A DNA stretch of 10,913 nucleotides, taken from the NCBI GenBank assembly GCA_023436825.1, contig JAEZHS010000704.1, positions 1-10,913 on the forward strand, read 5' to 3'. Positions within the stretch are counted from its first letter, which is position 1. Every line of letters starts with the position of its first letter. The translations under genes and the position numbers were made by a program. Below, one piece after another: positions 5,323-10,913 of this stretch. The notes under the pieces are model-generated. The model was not told where the DNA came from. It saw nothing but the letters and a program-made list of their open reading frames with translations, and searched no databases. Origin of the DNA: Pseudomonadota bacterium (GTDB taxonomy: Bacteria > Pseudomonadota > Alphaproteobacteria > Reyranellales > Reyranellaceae).

Positions 5323-8300
5323 ATGGCATTTCCATCGAACATCGACCTATCGAGCCTCAACGGCAGCAACGGCGTCGCACTGACCGGCACGGCCGCGGGC
5401 AACAATACCGGCTGGTCGGTTGCGCCGGCGGGTGACGTCAACGGCGACGGGTTCGACGACGTGATCATCGGTGCGCCGCAGGCGGCGGCGGCCTACGTCG
5501 TGTTCGGCACGTCGTCGGCCTTTCCGGCCGTGCTGGACCTCGCGAGCCTGGACGGCAGCAACGGCTTCACGCTGAGCGGCGCGGCGTCCGGCGACCAGAG
5601 CGGCTTCTCGGTCGCGTCGGCCGGGGACGTCAACGACGATGGCATCGATGACTTGATCATCGGCGCGCCGAACGCGGCGGCGGCCTACGTCGTGTTCGGC
5701 ACAAAGTCAGGCTTCCCCGCGGTGCTCGATCTGGCAACCCTGGATGGCGGCAACGGGTTCACGCTGACCAGCGCGCAGGGCACTGACCTCAGTGGCCGGT
5801 CGGTCGCCTCGGCCGGAGACGTCAACGGCGATGGGTTCGACGACCTGATCATTGGCGCCCCCCAGGCCTACACCAACGGCACCTGGTCGGGGTCGGCCTC
5901 CGTCGTGTTCGGCGCATCGTCGGGCTTCGCCCCCACGCTCGATCTCGCGAGTCTGGACGGCAGCAATGGCTTCACGCTCATCGGCTCAGGGGAGTATGAC
6001 TCCACCGGCTGGTCGGTCGCCTCGGCGGGAGACTTCAATGGCGACGGCTTAGACGACCTGATCGTTGGCGTCCCCTTCGGCAACGAGCGCGACGGCGACT
6101 TTTTTGGGATGAGTTACGTGGTCTTCGGCCAGGCGTCAGGCTTTGCCGCCACGCTCGACCTCGCGAGCCTGGACGGCAGCAACGGCTTCGCGATGATCCC
6201 GTATCAAACGACAAGGACGGACGGATTCGAGCAAGTGAATTTCGGCTGGTCGGTGGCGTCGGCGGGAGACCTTAACGGAGACGGCTGTTCCGACCTGATC
6301 ATTGGTTCCCCGTTCCAAACGGACGGGAGCGACCCGGACAAGCCCACGGGGGAGCCGACCGATGTGTTCTACGGCCGACAGTCGGGCTTTGCGCCCACGG
6401 TCGAGCTTTTCAAATACCCCTACTACGCCACCGGCCTGCAGCAGGCGGCAAAAGATAGCGGGAGCGGCTTTTCGATCGCCTCGGCGGGAGACGTCAATGG
6501 TGACGGCTTGGACGACCTGATCGTCGGCGCCCCCTATGCCAATTCCAAGTCGGGGGTGAGCTACGTGGTGTTCGGCAGCGCGCTCATCACCAGCGGGCTC
6601 AGTAACTATGCATTCGACCTCGGGCAGCTTGATGGCCACAACGGCTTCACGCTGAACGGCACCGCGAAGGGGGACTATAGCGGCTGGTCGGTTGCCTCTG
6701 CCGGAGACGTGAACGGCGACGGCTTCGACGACCTGATCGTCGGTGCCTGGGGCCCATATTCGGAGGCGGGGGCGGCCTACATCGTGTTCGGTGGCGCGTC
6801 CGGTCCCACCGAGACGACCGGCACCTCTGCGGCGGAGATGCTCGTCGGCGGGGCTGGCGACGACATCTTGACCGGCGGCGGCGGCGAGGACGTGTTCCAC
6901 GGCGGCGCCGGCGATGATCGCCTGGTCGCCAGCGATCTGACCTTCCGCCTGGCCGACGGCGGCACGGGCACCGATACCTTGGCGCTGGATGGTGCAGCGG
7001 CCCCGATCGACCTCGGCGATCCGCTGTTCGCGGCCCGCCTCAAGAGCATCGAGCGCATCGACCTGAGAGGCGCCGGCGCCAACACGCTGACGGTCGATCA
7101 GCTTGCCGTGCTGGGCGGCCTGGACGCTGTGAGCGACGGGCTGCACGTGTTGACCGTGGAGGGCACCGACGTCGACAGCGTGCTTCTGGTCGAGCCGGGT
7201 TGGACGAAGACCCTGTCGTTCAGCAATGCCGACGGCACCTTCCACCGCTATGCGCTGGGCAACGCCGTCGTCGATGTCGAGGCGGGCGTGGCGGTGCCGG
7301 GTGCGACGATCGTAGGCACCGCAAGTCCCGACACGATCAATGAGACGACGACGGTCGTCGGGCAGCCGCTGGCTACGAACAGGGACGACATCATCAACGG
7401 CGGCGACGGCAATGATCGGATCGACGGGGCCGACGGCGACGACACGATCGTGGCCGGGCCAGGAGATGACATCGTCACGGGTGGCGGCGGCAGCGATGAC
7501 ATCTACCTCGGATCCGGAAAGGATGCGGTGCGCGACGTGATCGCCGCCCTGAATGGCGACAGGATTTTCGACTTTGGCGCGGACGACACGCTCGACATCC
7601 TGGACGTACGGATCGACCGGGACGCCCTCGGCGTGGCGAAAGACGCGCATGGCGCTACCATCGCTGCCGACGGCTCCAGCTTCGAGCTGGTCGGGGGCTT
7701 CTCGGCAGGCAATTTCATGACGGTTGCGCGCGGGGCTGGTGCGACTGCGCACACCTTGGTGACGTTCGAGCCCTTCCTGCCCAGCCTGTCGGAAGGCGTC
7801 AGCGTCGATCCGGCGTCGATCAACGGCATCACCAACGAGCCGTTCCTCACAGGCGACGGCGCGGTCCGCTTCTCGCTGGAGCTGAAGTCCGCAGTGTCGG
7901 CCTTCAGCAACACCTTCGGCACTTACAAGGTCGCCGCGGACGGGACCATCCATGACGTGCATGTGCTGTTCGCCAACACGCTCGATGTGCGGGCGGGAGC
8001 CGATGCCGTGGATCTGGGCGTGCCGGCCGACGGCGAGAGCATCGGCTTCTTCCTGATCCAGAACGGCTTCAACGCCTACGGCACGCTGCCGGACGATCTG
8101 TCGTTCGTGGCGCCGGGCACCACCGCGCCGGCGACGGTCGACAGCGGCGGGCACTCGGTGCTGTACAGTGCGACGCTGGGCGCGCTCGAAGGGGCAGCGA
8201 TCTTCCATTCGATTGCTACGCTCAATCCCGCAAACGCCGACCAGGTGCTGTCCGGCGTCGCGCCGGGCGGCGGAGAACTGCTGCTCGGCTTCGAGGACCT

Positions 8301-8388
8301 GCCGACCGGGACAGGCGACAATGACTTCCAGGATGTCGTGATCGGGATTCGCACCCTTCATGACGATGGTCTGATCATTCAAGGATGA
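5323..8388 (+). CDS. FG-GAP propeller / RTX calcium-binding / DUF4114-like protein, predicted type I secretion substrate
   Basis: A 1021-residue, Asp/Gly-rich acidic protein, probably secreted or surface-attached. Residues ~6-490 hold seven FG-GAP repeats, enough for one complete integrin-alpha-like beta-propeller. Each has a calcium loop of the form D-x-N-x-D-G-x-x-D beginning near residues 37, 101, 165, 236, 315, 389 and 461, followed by DLI(I/V)GAP and (Y)VVFG. RTX nonapeptides follow at ~509-530 (GGAGDDILTGGGGEDVF) and ~693-735 (NGGDGNDRIDG and neighbours), separated by an IERIDLRGAGANTLTVDQL segment common in RTX proteins. The last ~120 residues match DUF4114: GFFLIQNGFNAYG (~908) and GFEDLPTGTGDNDFQDVV (~989). 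There is no Sec signal; RTX repeats suggest C-terminal type I export. It is the first gene of a two-gene unit. Function (adhesin, matrix protein) is inferred. Confidence 0.9.
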   Translation: MAFPSNIDLSSLNGSNGVALTGTAAGNNTGWSVAPAGDVNGDGFDDVIIGAPQAAAAYVVFGTSSAFPAVLDLASLDGSNGFTLSGAASGDQSGFSVASAGDVNDDGIDDLIIGAPNAAAAYVVFGTKSGFPAVLDLATLDGGNGFTLTSAQGTDLSGRSVASAGDVNGDGFDDLIIGAPQAYTNGTWSGSASVVFGASSGFAPTLDLASLDGSNGFTLIGSGEYDSTGWSVASAGDFNGDGLDDLIVGVPFGNERDGDFFGMSYVVFGQASGFAATLDLASLDGSNGFAMIPYQTTRTDGFEQVNFGWSVASAGDLNGDGCSDLIIGSPFQTDGSDPDKPTGEPTDVFYGRQSGFAPTVELFKYPYYATGLQQAAKDSGSGFSIASAGDVNGDGLDDLIVGAPYANSKSGVSYVVFGSALITSGLSNYAFDLGQLDGHNGFTLNGTAKGDYSGWSVASAGDVNGDGFDDLIVGAWGPYSEAGAAYIVFGGASGPTETTGTSAAEMLVGGAGDDILTGGGGEDVFHGGAGDDRLVASDLTFRLADGGTGTDTLALDGAAAPIDLGDPLFAARLKSIERIDLRGAGANTLTVDQLAVLGGLDAVSDGLHVLTVEGTDVDSVLLVEPGWTKTLSFSNADGTFHRYALGNAVVDVEAGVAVPGATIVGTASPDTINETTTVVGQPLATNRDDIINGGDGNDRIDGADGDDTIVAGPGDDIVTGGGGSDDIYLGSGKDAVRDVIAALNGDRIFDFGADDTLDILDVRIDRDALGVAKDAHGATIAADGSSFELVGGFSAGNFMTVARGAGATAHTLVTFEPFLPSLSEGVSVDPASINGITNEPFLTGDGAVRFSLELKSAVSAFSNTFGTYKVAADGTIHDVHVLFANTLDVRAGADAVDLGVPADGESIGFFLIQNGFNAYGTLPDDLSFVAPGTTAPATVDSGGHSVLYSATLGALEGAAIFHSIATLNPANADQVLSGVAPGGGELLLGFEDLPTGTGDNDFQDVVIGIRTLHDDGLIIQG
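5333..6802 (+). repeat. Seven tandem FG-GAP-encoding repeats
   Basis: Seven imperfect DNA repeats encode the propeller blades. Calcium-loop starts are spaced 192, 192, 213, 237, 222 and 216 bases. Stretches such as CTGGACGGCAGCAACGGCTT recur nearly unchanged in several blades, suggesting past duplication or gene conversion. Blades 5 and 6 have drifted most. Confidence 0.85.
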
Positions 8389-9494
8389 GCTTGATGTCGC
8401 CGAGCTCGCCGGACACGGCAACGGCCCGAACGCCCGACGAGAAATTCGTCCTGACAAGCTCGCGGCATTTTCCAGAATGGCTGGCGCGGACGGGCGCGAG
8501 CCTCGCCTTCACCACCTACCAGGCGGGCAAAGTGTTCTTCATCGGACTCAAGGGCGAAGGTCGTCTCGCGGTGTTCGAGCGCAGCTTCGCTCGCTGCATG
8601 GGGCTCGGCGTCGCCGCGGACGGCCGTTCGCTGGTGCTCGCCACGCAATACCAGCTCCTGCGGTTCGACAACGTAGTTTCGAGCGGCAAATCGAGCGGCG
8701 ACAACGACGCGGTCTTCTCGCCTCACCTCGCCTGGATCACCGGCGATCTCGATGTTCATGACGTCGCTGTTGCGGCCGACGGCCGGCCAGTCTTCGTCAA
8801 CACGCTGTTCTCCTGCATCGCCACCGTCAGTGAAGGCTATAGCTTTCGGCCTCTCTGGCGGCCGCCGTTCATCTGCCGGCTGGCGCCGGAGGACCGCTGT
8901 CATATCAACGGGCTGGCGCTCGAGGCCGGCCAGCCGCGCTATGTCACCTTGGTCGCCGCCTCCGACGTGGCCGATGGCTGGCGCGACCGTCGCGCCGACG
9001 GTGGGCTGTTGATGGACATGGTTACCGACGAGGTGCTGCTGGAGGGCTTATCGATGCCGCACTCCCCGCGCGTCCATGACGGTCGTGTCTGGCTGCTCAA
9101 CTCCGGCACCGGCGAGCTGGGCTTTCTCGACCGCGGCGCCCGGAAGTTCACAGCGGTGGCGTTCTGCCCCGGCTATGCGCGGGGTCTTGCATTCGTCGGT
9201 CCCTATGCCGTTATGGGACTGTCGCTGGCCCGCGAGAACCGCACGTTTCAGGGGCTGCCGCTGGATGGGGCGCTGGCGTCGCGCGGAGCCGAGCCGCGCT
9301 GCGGTCTGCTGGTCGTCGATACCAGGACGGGCGACACGGTGGAATGGCTGCGCATCGAAGGCGTGATTCGGGAGCTGTTCGATGTCGCTGTGCTACCGGG
9401 AGTGCGCAATCCGATGGCCATCGGTTTCTTGACTGATGAGATCAGGCGCGTGATCTCGATCGACGAGGGAGAGGACGAGGTGCATGGCAATTGA
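8385..9494 (+). CDS. TIGR03032/DUF4915-family protein
   Basis: A 369-residue protein of a conserved but functionally uncharacterised family. Hallmarks in order: FPEWLARTGASLAFTTYQAGK (29-49), ERSFARCMGL (65-74), TGDLDVHDVAV (119-129), FVNTLFSCIAT (137-147), FRPLWRPPFICRLAPEDRCHINGLAL (154-179), SDVADGWRDRRADGG (193-207), GLSMPHSPRVHDGRVWLLNSGTGELG (221-246), then FCPGYARGLAF and ENRTFQGLPLDGAL. The recurring blade-like pattern suggests a beta-propeller, which is inference. No signal peptide is seen. The ATG overlaps the preceding TGA as ATGA, so translation is probably coupled. Alternatively, ATG 8394 sits 8 bases after AAGGA and may be the true start. Being co-expressed with a secreted FG-GAP protein suggests a shared role, possibly in its handling or in surface polymer biology, but no activity is known. 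Confidence 0.88.
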   Translation: MSLMSPSSPDTATARTPDEKFVLTSSRHFPEWLARTGASLAFTTYQAGKVFFIGLKGEGRLAVFERSFARCMGLGVAADGRSLVLATQYQLLRFDNVVSSGKSSGDNDAVFSPHLAWITGDLDVHDVAVAADGRPVFVNTLFSCIATVSEGYSFRPLWRPPFICRLAPEDRCHINGLALEAGQPRYVTLVAASDVADGWRDRRADGGLLMDMVTDEVLLEGLSMPHSPRVHDGRVWLLNSGTGELGFLDRGARKFTAVAFCPGYARGLAFVGPYAVMGLSLARENRTFQGLPLDGALASRGAEPRCGLLVVDTRTGDTVEWLRIEGVIRELFDVAVLPGVRNPMAIGFLTDEIRRVISIDEGEDEVHGN

Positions 9495-9503
9495 GCGGCG
9501 ACG

Positions 9504-9527
9504 CGCGGCCGTTTGCTGTCGGCCGCG
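9504..9527 (+). terminator. Hairpin after the TIGR03032 gene, possible terminator
   Basis: CGCGGCCG pairs perfectly with CGGCCGCG around an 8-base loop, starting 10 bases after the stop codon. Position and stem strength suit a terminator, but no T-run follows, so intrinsic termination is doubtful. It also overlaps the antisense ATPase relic. Confidence 0.35.
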
Positions 9528-9690
9528 ACGATCGCAATGGCGCGCCTCTGGCCACCACTGACATCGAGATTCCTGCTCGGTCCGGAGTGGTATCCGATCG
9601 GCGGCCGCAGCGCGAGTTCGCCCAGCTCGCGGCCATGGGCTCCCTTGATGCCGTTCTGGTCGATATCGCATTGCGCGTTCTCAGATCGAG
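9505..9690 (-). pseudogene. Decayed fragment of a PrtD-type type I secretion ABC ATPase
   Basis: The minus strand reads SENAQCDID, then GIKGAH, LALRPPIGY and RNLDVSGGQRRAIAIVAAD. In ABC exporters of type I systems the corresponding region is ENIARFGDID, AGVHELILRLPxGYDT, GPGGxNLSGGQRQRIAIARAL, in the same order and close to the same spacing (10 versus 11 residues between GY and SGGQ). The ABC signature SGGQ at about 9556-9545 is intact. No Walker A is visible upstream, and no Walker B follows before the TIGR03032 gene end, so this is a remnant and not a working gene. It lies beside a gene for an RTX protein, the natural substrate of such exporters. The match rests on motif reading by eye, and chance in a GC-rich frame is possible. 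Confidence 0.45.
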
Positions 9691-9864
9691 CCCCTGATCG
9701 AAGGATGCGCAGACTCCAAGAAGCTGCTGGACCGAATGCTCGCGCCCCTACTTTCCGGACGTGCAACAACTGGCTGAAATGAGGCCTATACCGGGCCGCA
9801 AACGTGCGACGGGAAATGGACCTAAGTTGCTGATTGTTAGGCATTTTCGCCGGAATCGACCTTC
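9691..9864. other. Intergenic stretch before the IS element
   Basis: No convincing gene is seen between the ATPase relic and the IS630 left end. Frames here are short and lack recognisable motifs; it may be further decayed transporter sequence. Confidence 0.4.
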
Positions 9865-9866
9865 TA

Positions 9867-9878
9867 GAGCGTTTTCCC
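9867..9878 (+). repeat. IS630 left terminal inverted repeat
   Basis: GAGCGTTTTCCC immediately follows the TA at 9865-9866. It pairs with the right end at the outer GAGC and the inner TTCCC, with three mismatches between. Confidence 0.75.
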
Positions 9879-9941
9879 TAAAAAGAGAGTCTGAGGGGAT
9901 TCCCTGGATAGGGGAAGAATGATTCGATTCCTCATTGAGTT

Positions 9942-9948
9942 GGAGGAG
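9942..9948 (+). promoter_or_regulatory. Shine-Dalgarno deciding the transposase start
   Basis: GGAGGAG ends 3 bases before the ATG at 9952 and is the only strong ribosome site near the gene. It favours ATG 9952 over the in-frame ATG at 9919. Confidence 0.7.
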
Positions 9949-9951
9949 TCG

Positions 9952-10335
9952 ATGGGAAAGCCGTACAGCCTGGATCTTCGCGAGCGCGTGGTGCTGGCGC
10001 TGGAAGAAGGGATGTCGACACGTCAGGCAGCCGCGCGCTTTTCAGTGGGGATTGCGACGGTGGGGACGTGGGGTCGTCTGAAGCGATCCAAGGGCAACGT
10101 TCAGCCGGCCAAACAAGGAAAGCCCAAGGGGTCTGTGCTCGATGCGCATGAGGACTTCATTCTGGGGCTGCTGAGAGACAGGCCTGATACGACGCTCGCC
10201 GAGTTGGTGGAGCGGCTTGCGGCAGATCGTGGTGTGCGGGTGGTTGGGACGGCGGTCTGGAAGTTCCTCGATCGTCGCGACCAGACGCATAAAAAAAGAC
10301 TGCGCACGCCAGCGAGCAAGAGCGCCCTGACGTAA
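9952..10335 (+). CDS. IS630 transposase, upstream frame (OrfA, DNA-binding part)
   Basis: Encodes 127 residues in this frame. The start at 9952 is chosen because MGKPYSLDLRERVV is the usual IS630 N-terminus and GGAGGAG lies just upstream; the ATG at 9919 would add 11 atypical residues. Residues ~1-60 form a helix-turn-helix (EEGMSTRQAAARFSVGIATVGTWGRLKR) that recognises the element ends, followed by a second winged-helix-like part (DTTLAELVERLAADRGVRVVGTAVWKFLDR). After codon 115 the frame leaves the conserved IS630 sequence, and the family-typical continuation KKTAHASEQERPDV lies in the -1 frame. The A7 run at 10291-10297 is the likely slip site. On its own this product would bind DNA but lack the catalytic domain. 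Confidence 0.88.
   Translation: MGKPYSLDLRERVVLALEEGMSTRQAAARFSVGIATVGTWGRLKRSKGNVQPAKQGKPKGSVLDAHEDFILGLLRDRPDTTLAELVERLAADRGVRVVGTAVWKFLDRRDQTHKKRLRTPASKSALT
10291..10298 (+). promoter_or_regulatory. A7-G slippery run, -1 frameshift site of the transposase
   Basis: Seven A's then G, read CAT-AAA-AAA-AGA in the upstream frame. A -1 slip of tRNA-Lys lets translation continue AAG-ACT-GCG, joining the two transposase frames into about 315 residues. Transcriptional slippage on the A-run would have the same effect. No pairing analysis of a downstream stimulatory structure was possible. Confidence 0.65.
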
Positions 10336-10898
10336 AGGCGGCACGCCAGCGATGGGTCGATCAGCAGCCTGAGCTCGACCCCAGGAACTTGATCTTCATC
10401 GACGAGAGTGGACTATCGACCAAGATGGCCCGGTTGCACGGCTGGGCACCGAAAGGCCAGCGCTGCCACGCCGCCATCCCGCATGGCCATTGGAAGACAG
10501 TCACCTTCGTCGGCGGCTTGACGATGGCCGGCTTCATTGCCCCGATGTTGCTCGACGGGCCGATGGACGGAGAGGTCTTCCGCGCCTGGTGCGAGCAGAT
10601 GCTGGCGCCCCTCCTGGCGCCCCACCACATCGTCATCATGGACAATCTCGCCGCCCACAAGGTCGATGGCGTCAGACAGGCTATCGAAGCTTGTGGTGCA
10701 ACGCTGCTCTATCTCCCGCCCTACAGTCCGGACTTCAATCCCATCGAAAATGCCTTCGCCAAACTAAAGGCCCACATCCGCAAGCTCGCCGCTCGAACCA
10801 TCGAGGCCCTCGAAACCGCCGCCGCTCAGGCTCTCCAATCCTTCAAACCTTCCGAATGTGCAAACTTCTTTGCCAACCTCGGATACGGCTCCGATTAA
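10296..10898 (+). CDS. IS630 transposase, downstream frame (OrfB, DDE catalytic domain)
   Basis: Open in the -1 frame relative to the upstream part, about 200 residues from the slip site to TAA at 10896-10898. The first ATG in this frame is only at 10389, inside the conserved strand LIFIDESG, so a separate start is unlikely and fusion by frameshift is favoured. The RNase H-like catalytic triad is intact: Asp in FIDESG (codon 10401), Asp in IVIMDNLAAHK (codon 10641) and Glu in SPDFNPIENAFAKLK (codon 10746). Counted in the fused protein these are D151, D231 and E266, giving the D-34-E spacing typical of IS630. STKMARLHGWAPKGQR after the first Asp is also family-typical. The enzyme cuts and pastes the element at TA sites. 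It appears functional if frameshifting works. Confidence 0.9.
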   Translation, partial: KTAHASEQERPDVKAARQRWVDQQPELDPRNLIFIDESGLSTKMARLHGWAPKGQRCHAAIPHGHWKTVTFVGGLTMAGFIAPMLLDGPMDGEVFRAWCEQMLAPLLAPHHIVIMDNLAAHKVDGVRQAIEACGATLLYLPPYSPDFNPIENAFAKLKAHIRKLAARTIEALETAAAQALQSFKPSECANFFANLGYGSD

Positions 10899-10899
10899 T

Positions 10900-10911
10900 G
10901 GGAATCTGCTC
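10900..10911 (-). repeat. IS630 right terminal inverted repeat
   Basis: On the minus strand the element end reads GAGCAGATTCCC, starting directly inside the TA at 10912-10913. It begins two bases after the transposase stop codon. Confidence 0.75.
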
Positions 10912-10913
10912 TA

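Larger units (their letters stand above)
9867..10911 (+). mobile_element. Complete IS630-family insertion sequence
   Basis: A 1045-bp element flanked by TA on both sides (9865-9866 and 10912-10913), as expected for IS630/Tc1-mariner target duplication. Terminal inverted repeats are imperfect: left GAGCGTTTTCCC (9867-9878), right end reads GAGCAGATTCCC on the minus strand (10911-10900), matching at 9 of 12 positions. It carries one transposase split over two frames. Family members are typically about 1.1 kb. The window closes on the right TA, so the flanking DNA cannot be compared. Confidence 0.85.

Noticed and set aside
5163..5435. A 90-codon plus-strand ORF beginning in the inverted repeat and running into the FG-GAP gene
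   Set aside because: No Shine-Dalgarno, no recognisable family, and it overlaps the start of a well-supported gene; more likely promoter DNA.
5323..6802. Repeated DNA blocks considered as a CRISPR or intergenic repeat array
   Set aside because: The repeats are in frame within one gene, ~190-240 bases apart, and translate to FG-GAP blades.
6136..8457. A 773-codon antisense open frame opposite the FG-GAP/RTX gene
   Set aside because: Composition mirrors the repeated Asp/Gly codons of the sense gene, with no recognisable domain; a shadow of a strongly supported gene.

Overview
The window is high-GC DNA with the codon and gene style of an alphaproteobacterium (Rhizobiales/Rhodospirillales-like). 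Supporting this are an alphaproteobacterial-type initiator-tRNA fragment, a tRNA-Arg(ACG) with encoded CCA, and long antisense shadow ORFs typical of GC-rich codon use. The genus cannot be fixed from the sequence.

Left part (1-3358) looks like ordinary chromosome. It holds the N-terminal part of a secreted SGNH/GDSL hydrolase (minus, cut by the window edge), a divergent two-domain GNAT acetyltransferase (plus), then a minus-strand pair made of a secreted DUF4864 protein and an EamA/DMT-type permease. The GNAT and permease genes converge and share a TTAA stop. A tRNA-Arg(ACG) gene follows, with a plausible promoter.

Middle (3359-4099) is a scar-like region. It contains a small minus-strand ORF with a faint AlpA/excisionase look and a 49-bp 3' half of an initiator tRNA (anticodon loop to CCA) with no 5' half. 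That half tRNA is best read as an attachment-site remnant of an integrative element.

Right part (4100-9864) is an accessory module. An AraC-family regulator is transcribed divergently from a two-gene unit. The first gene encodes a 1021-residue protein with a seven-bladed FG-GAP (integrin-alpha-like) propeller, RTX calcium-binding nonapeptides and a C-terminal DUF4114-like domain, with no Sec signal and so probably a type I secretion substrate. The second encodes a TIGR03032/DUF4915-family protein whose start overlaps the first stop as ATGA. A perfect inverted repeat lies between the regulator and the structural genes. Just past the second gene, on the minus strand, is what looks like a decayed piece of a PrtD-type type I secretion ATPase, hinting that the export machinery was once encoded here.

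Right end (9865-10913) is a complete IS630-family insertion sequence. It has TA target duplications, imperfect terminal inverted repeats and a transposase split into two frames joined by a -1 shift at an A7 run; its DDE triad is intact. The window stops exactly at the right-hand TA.
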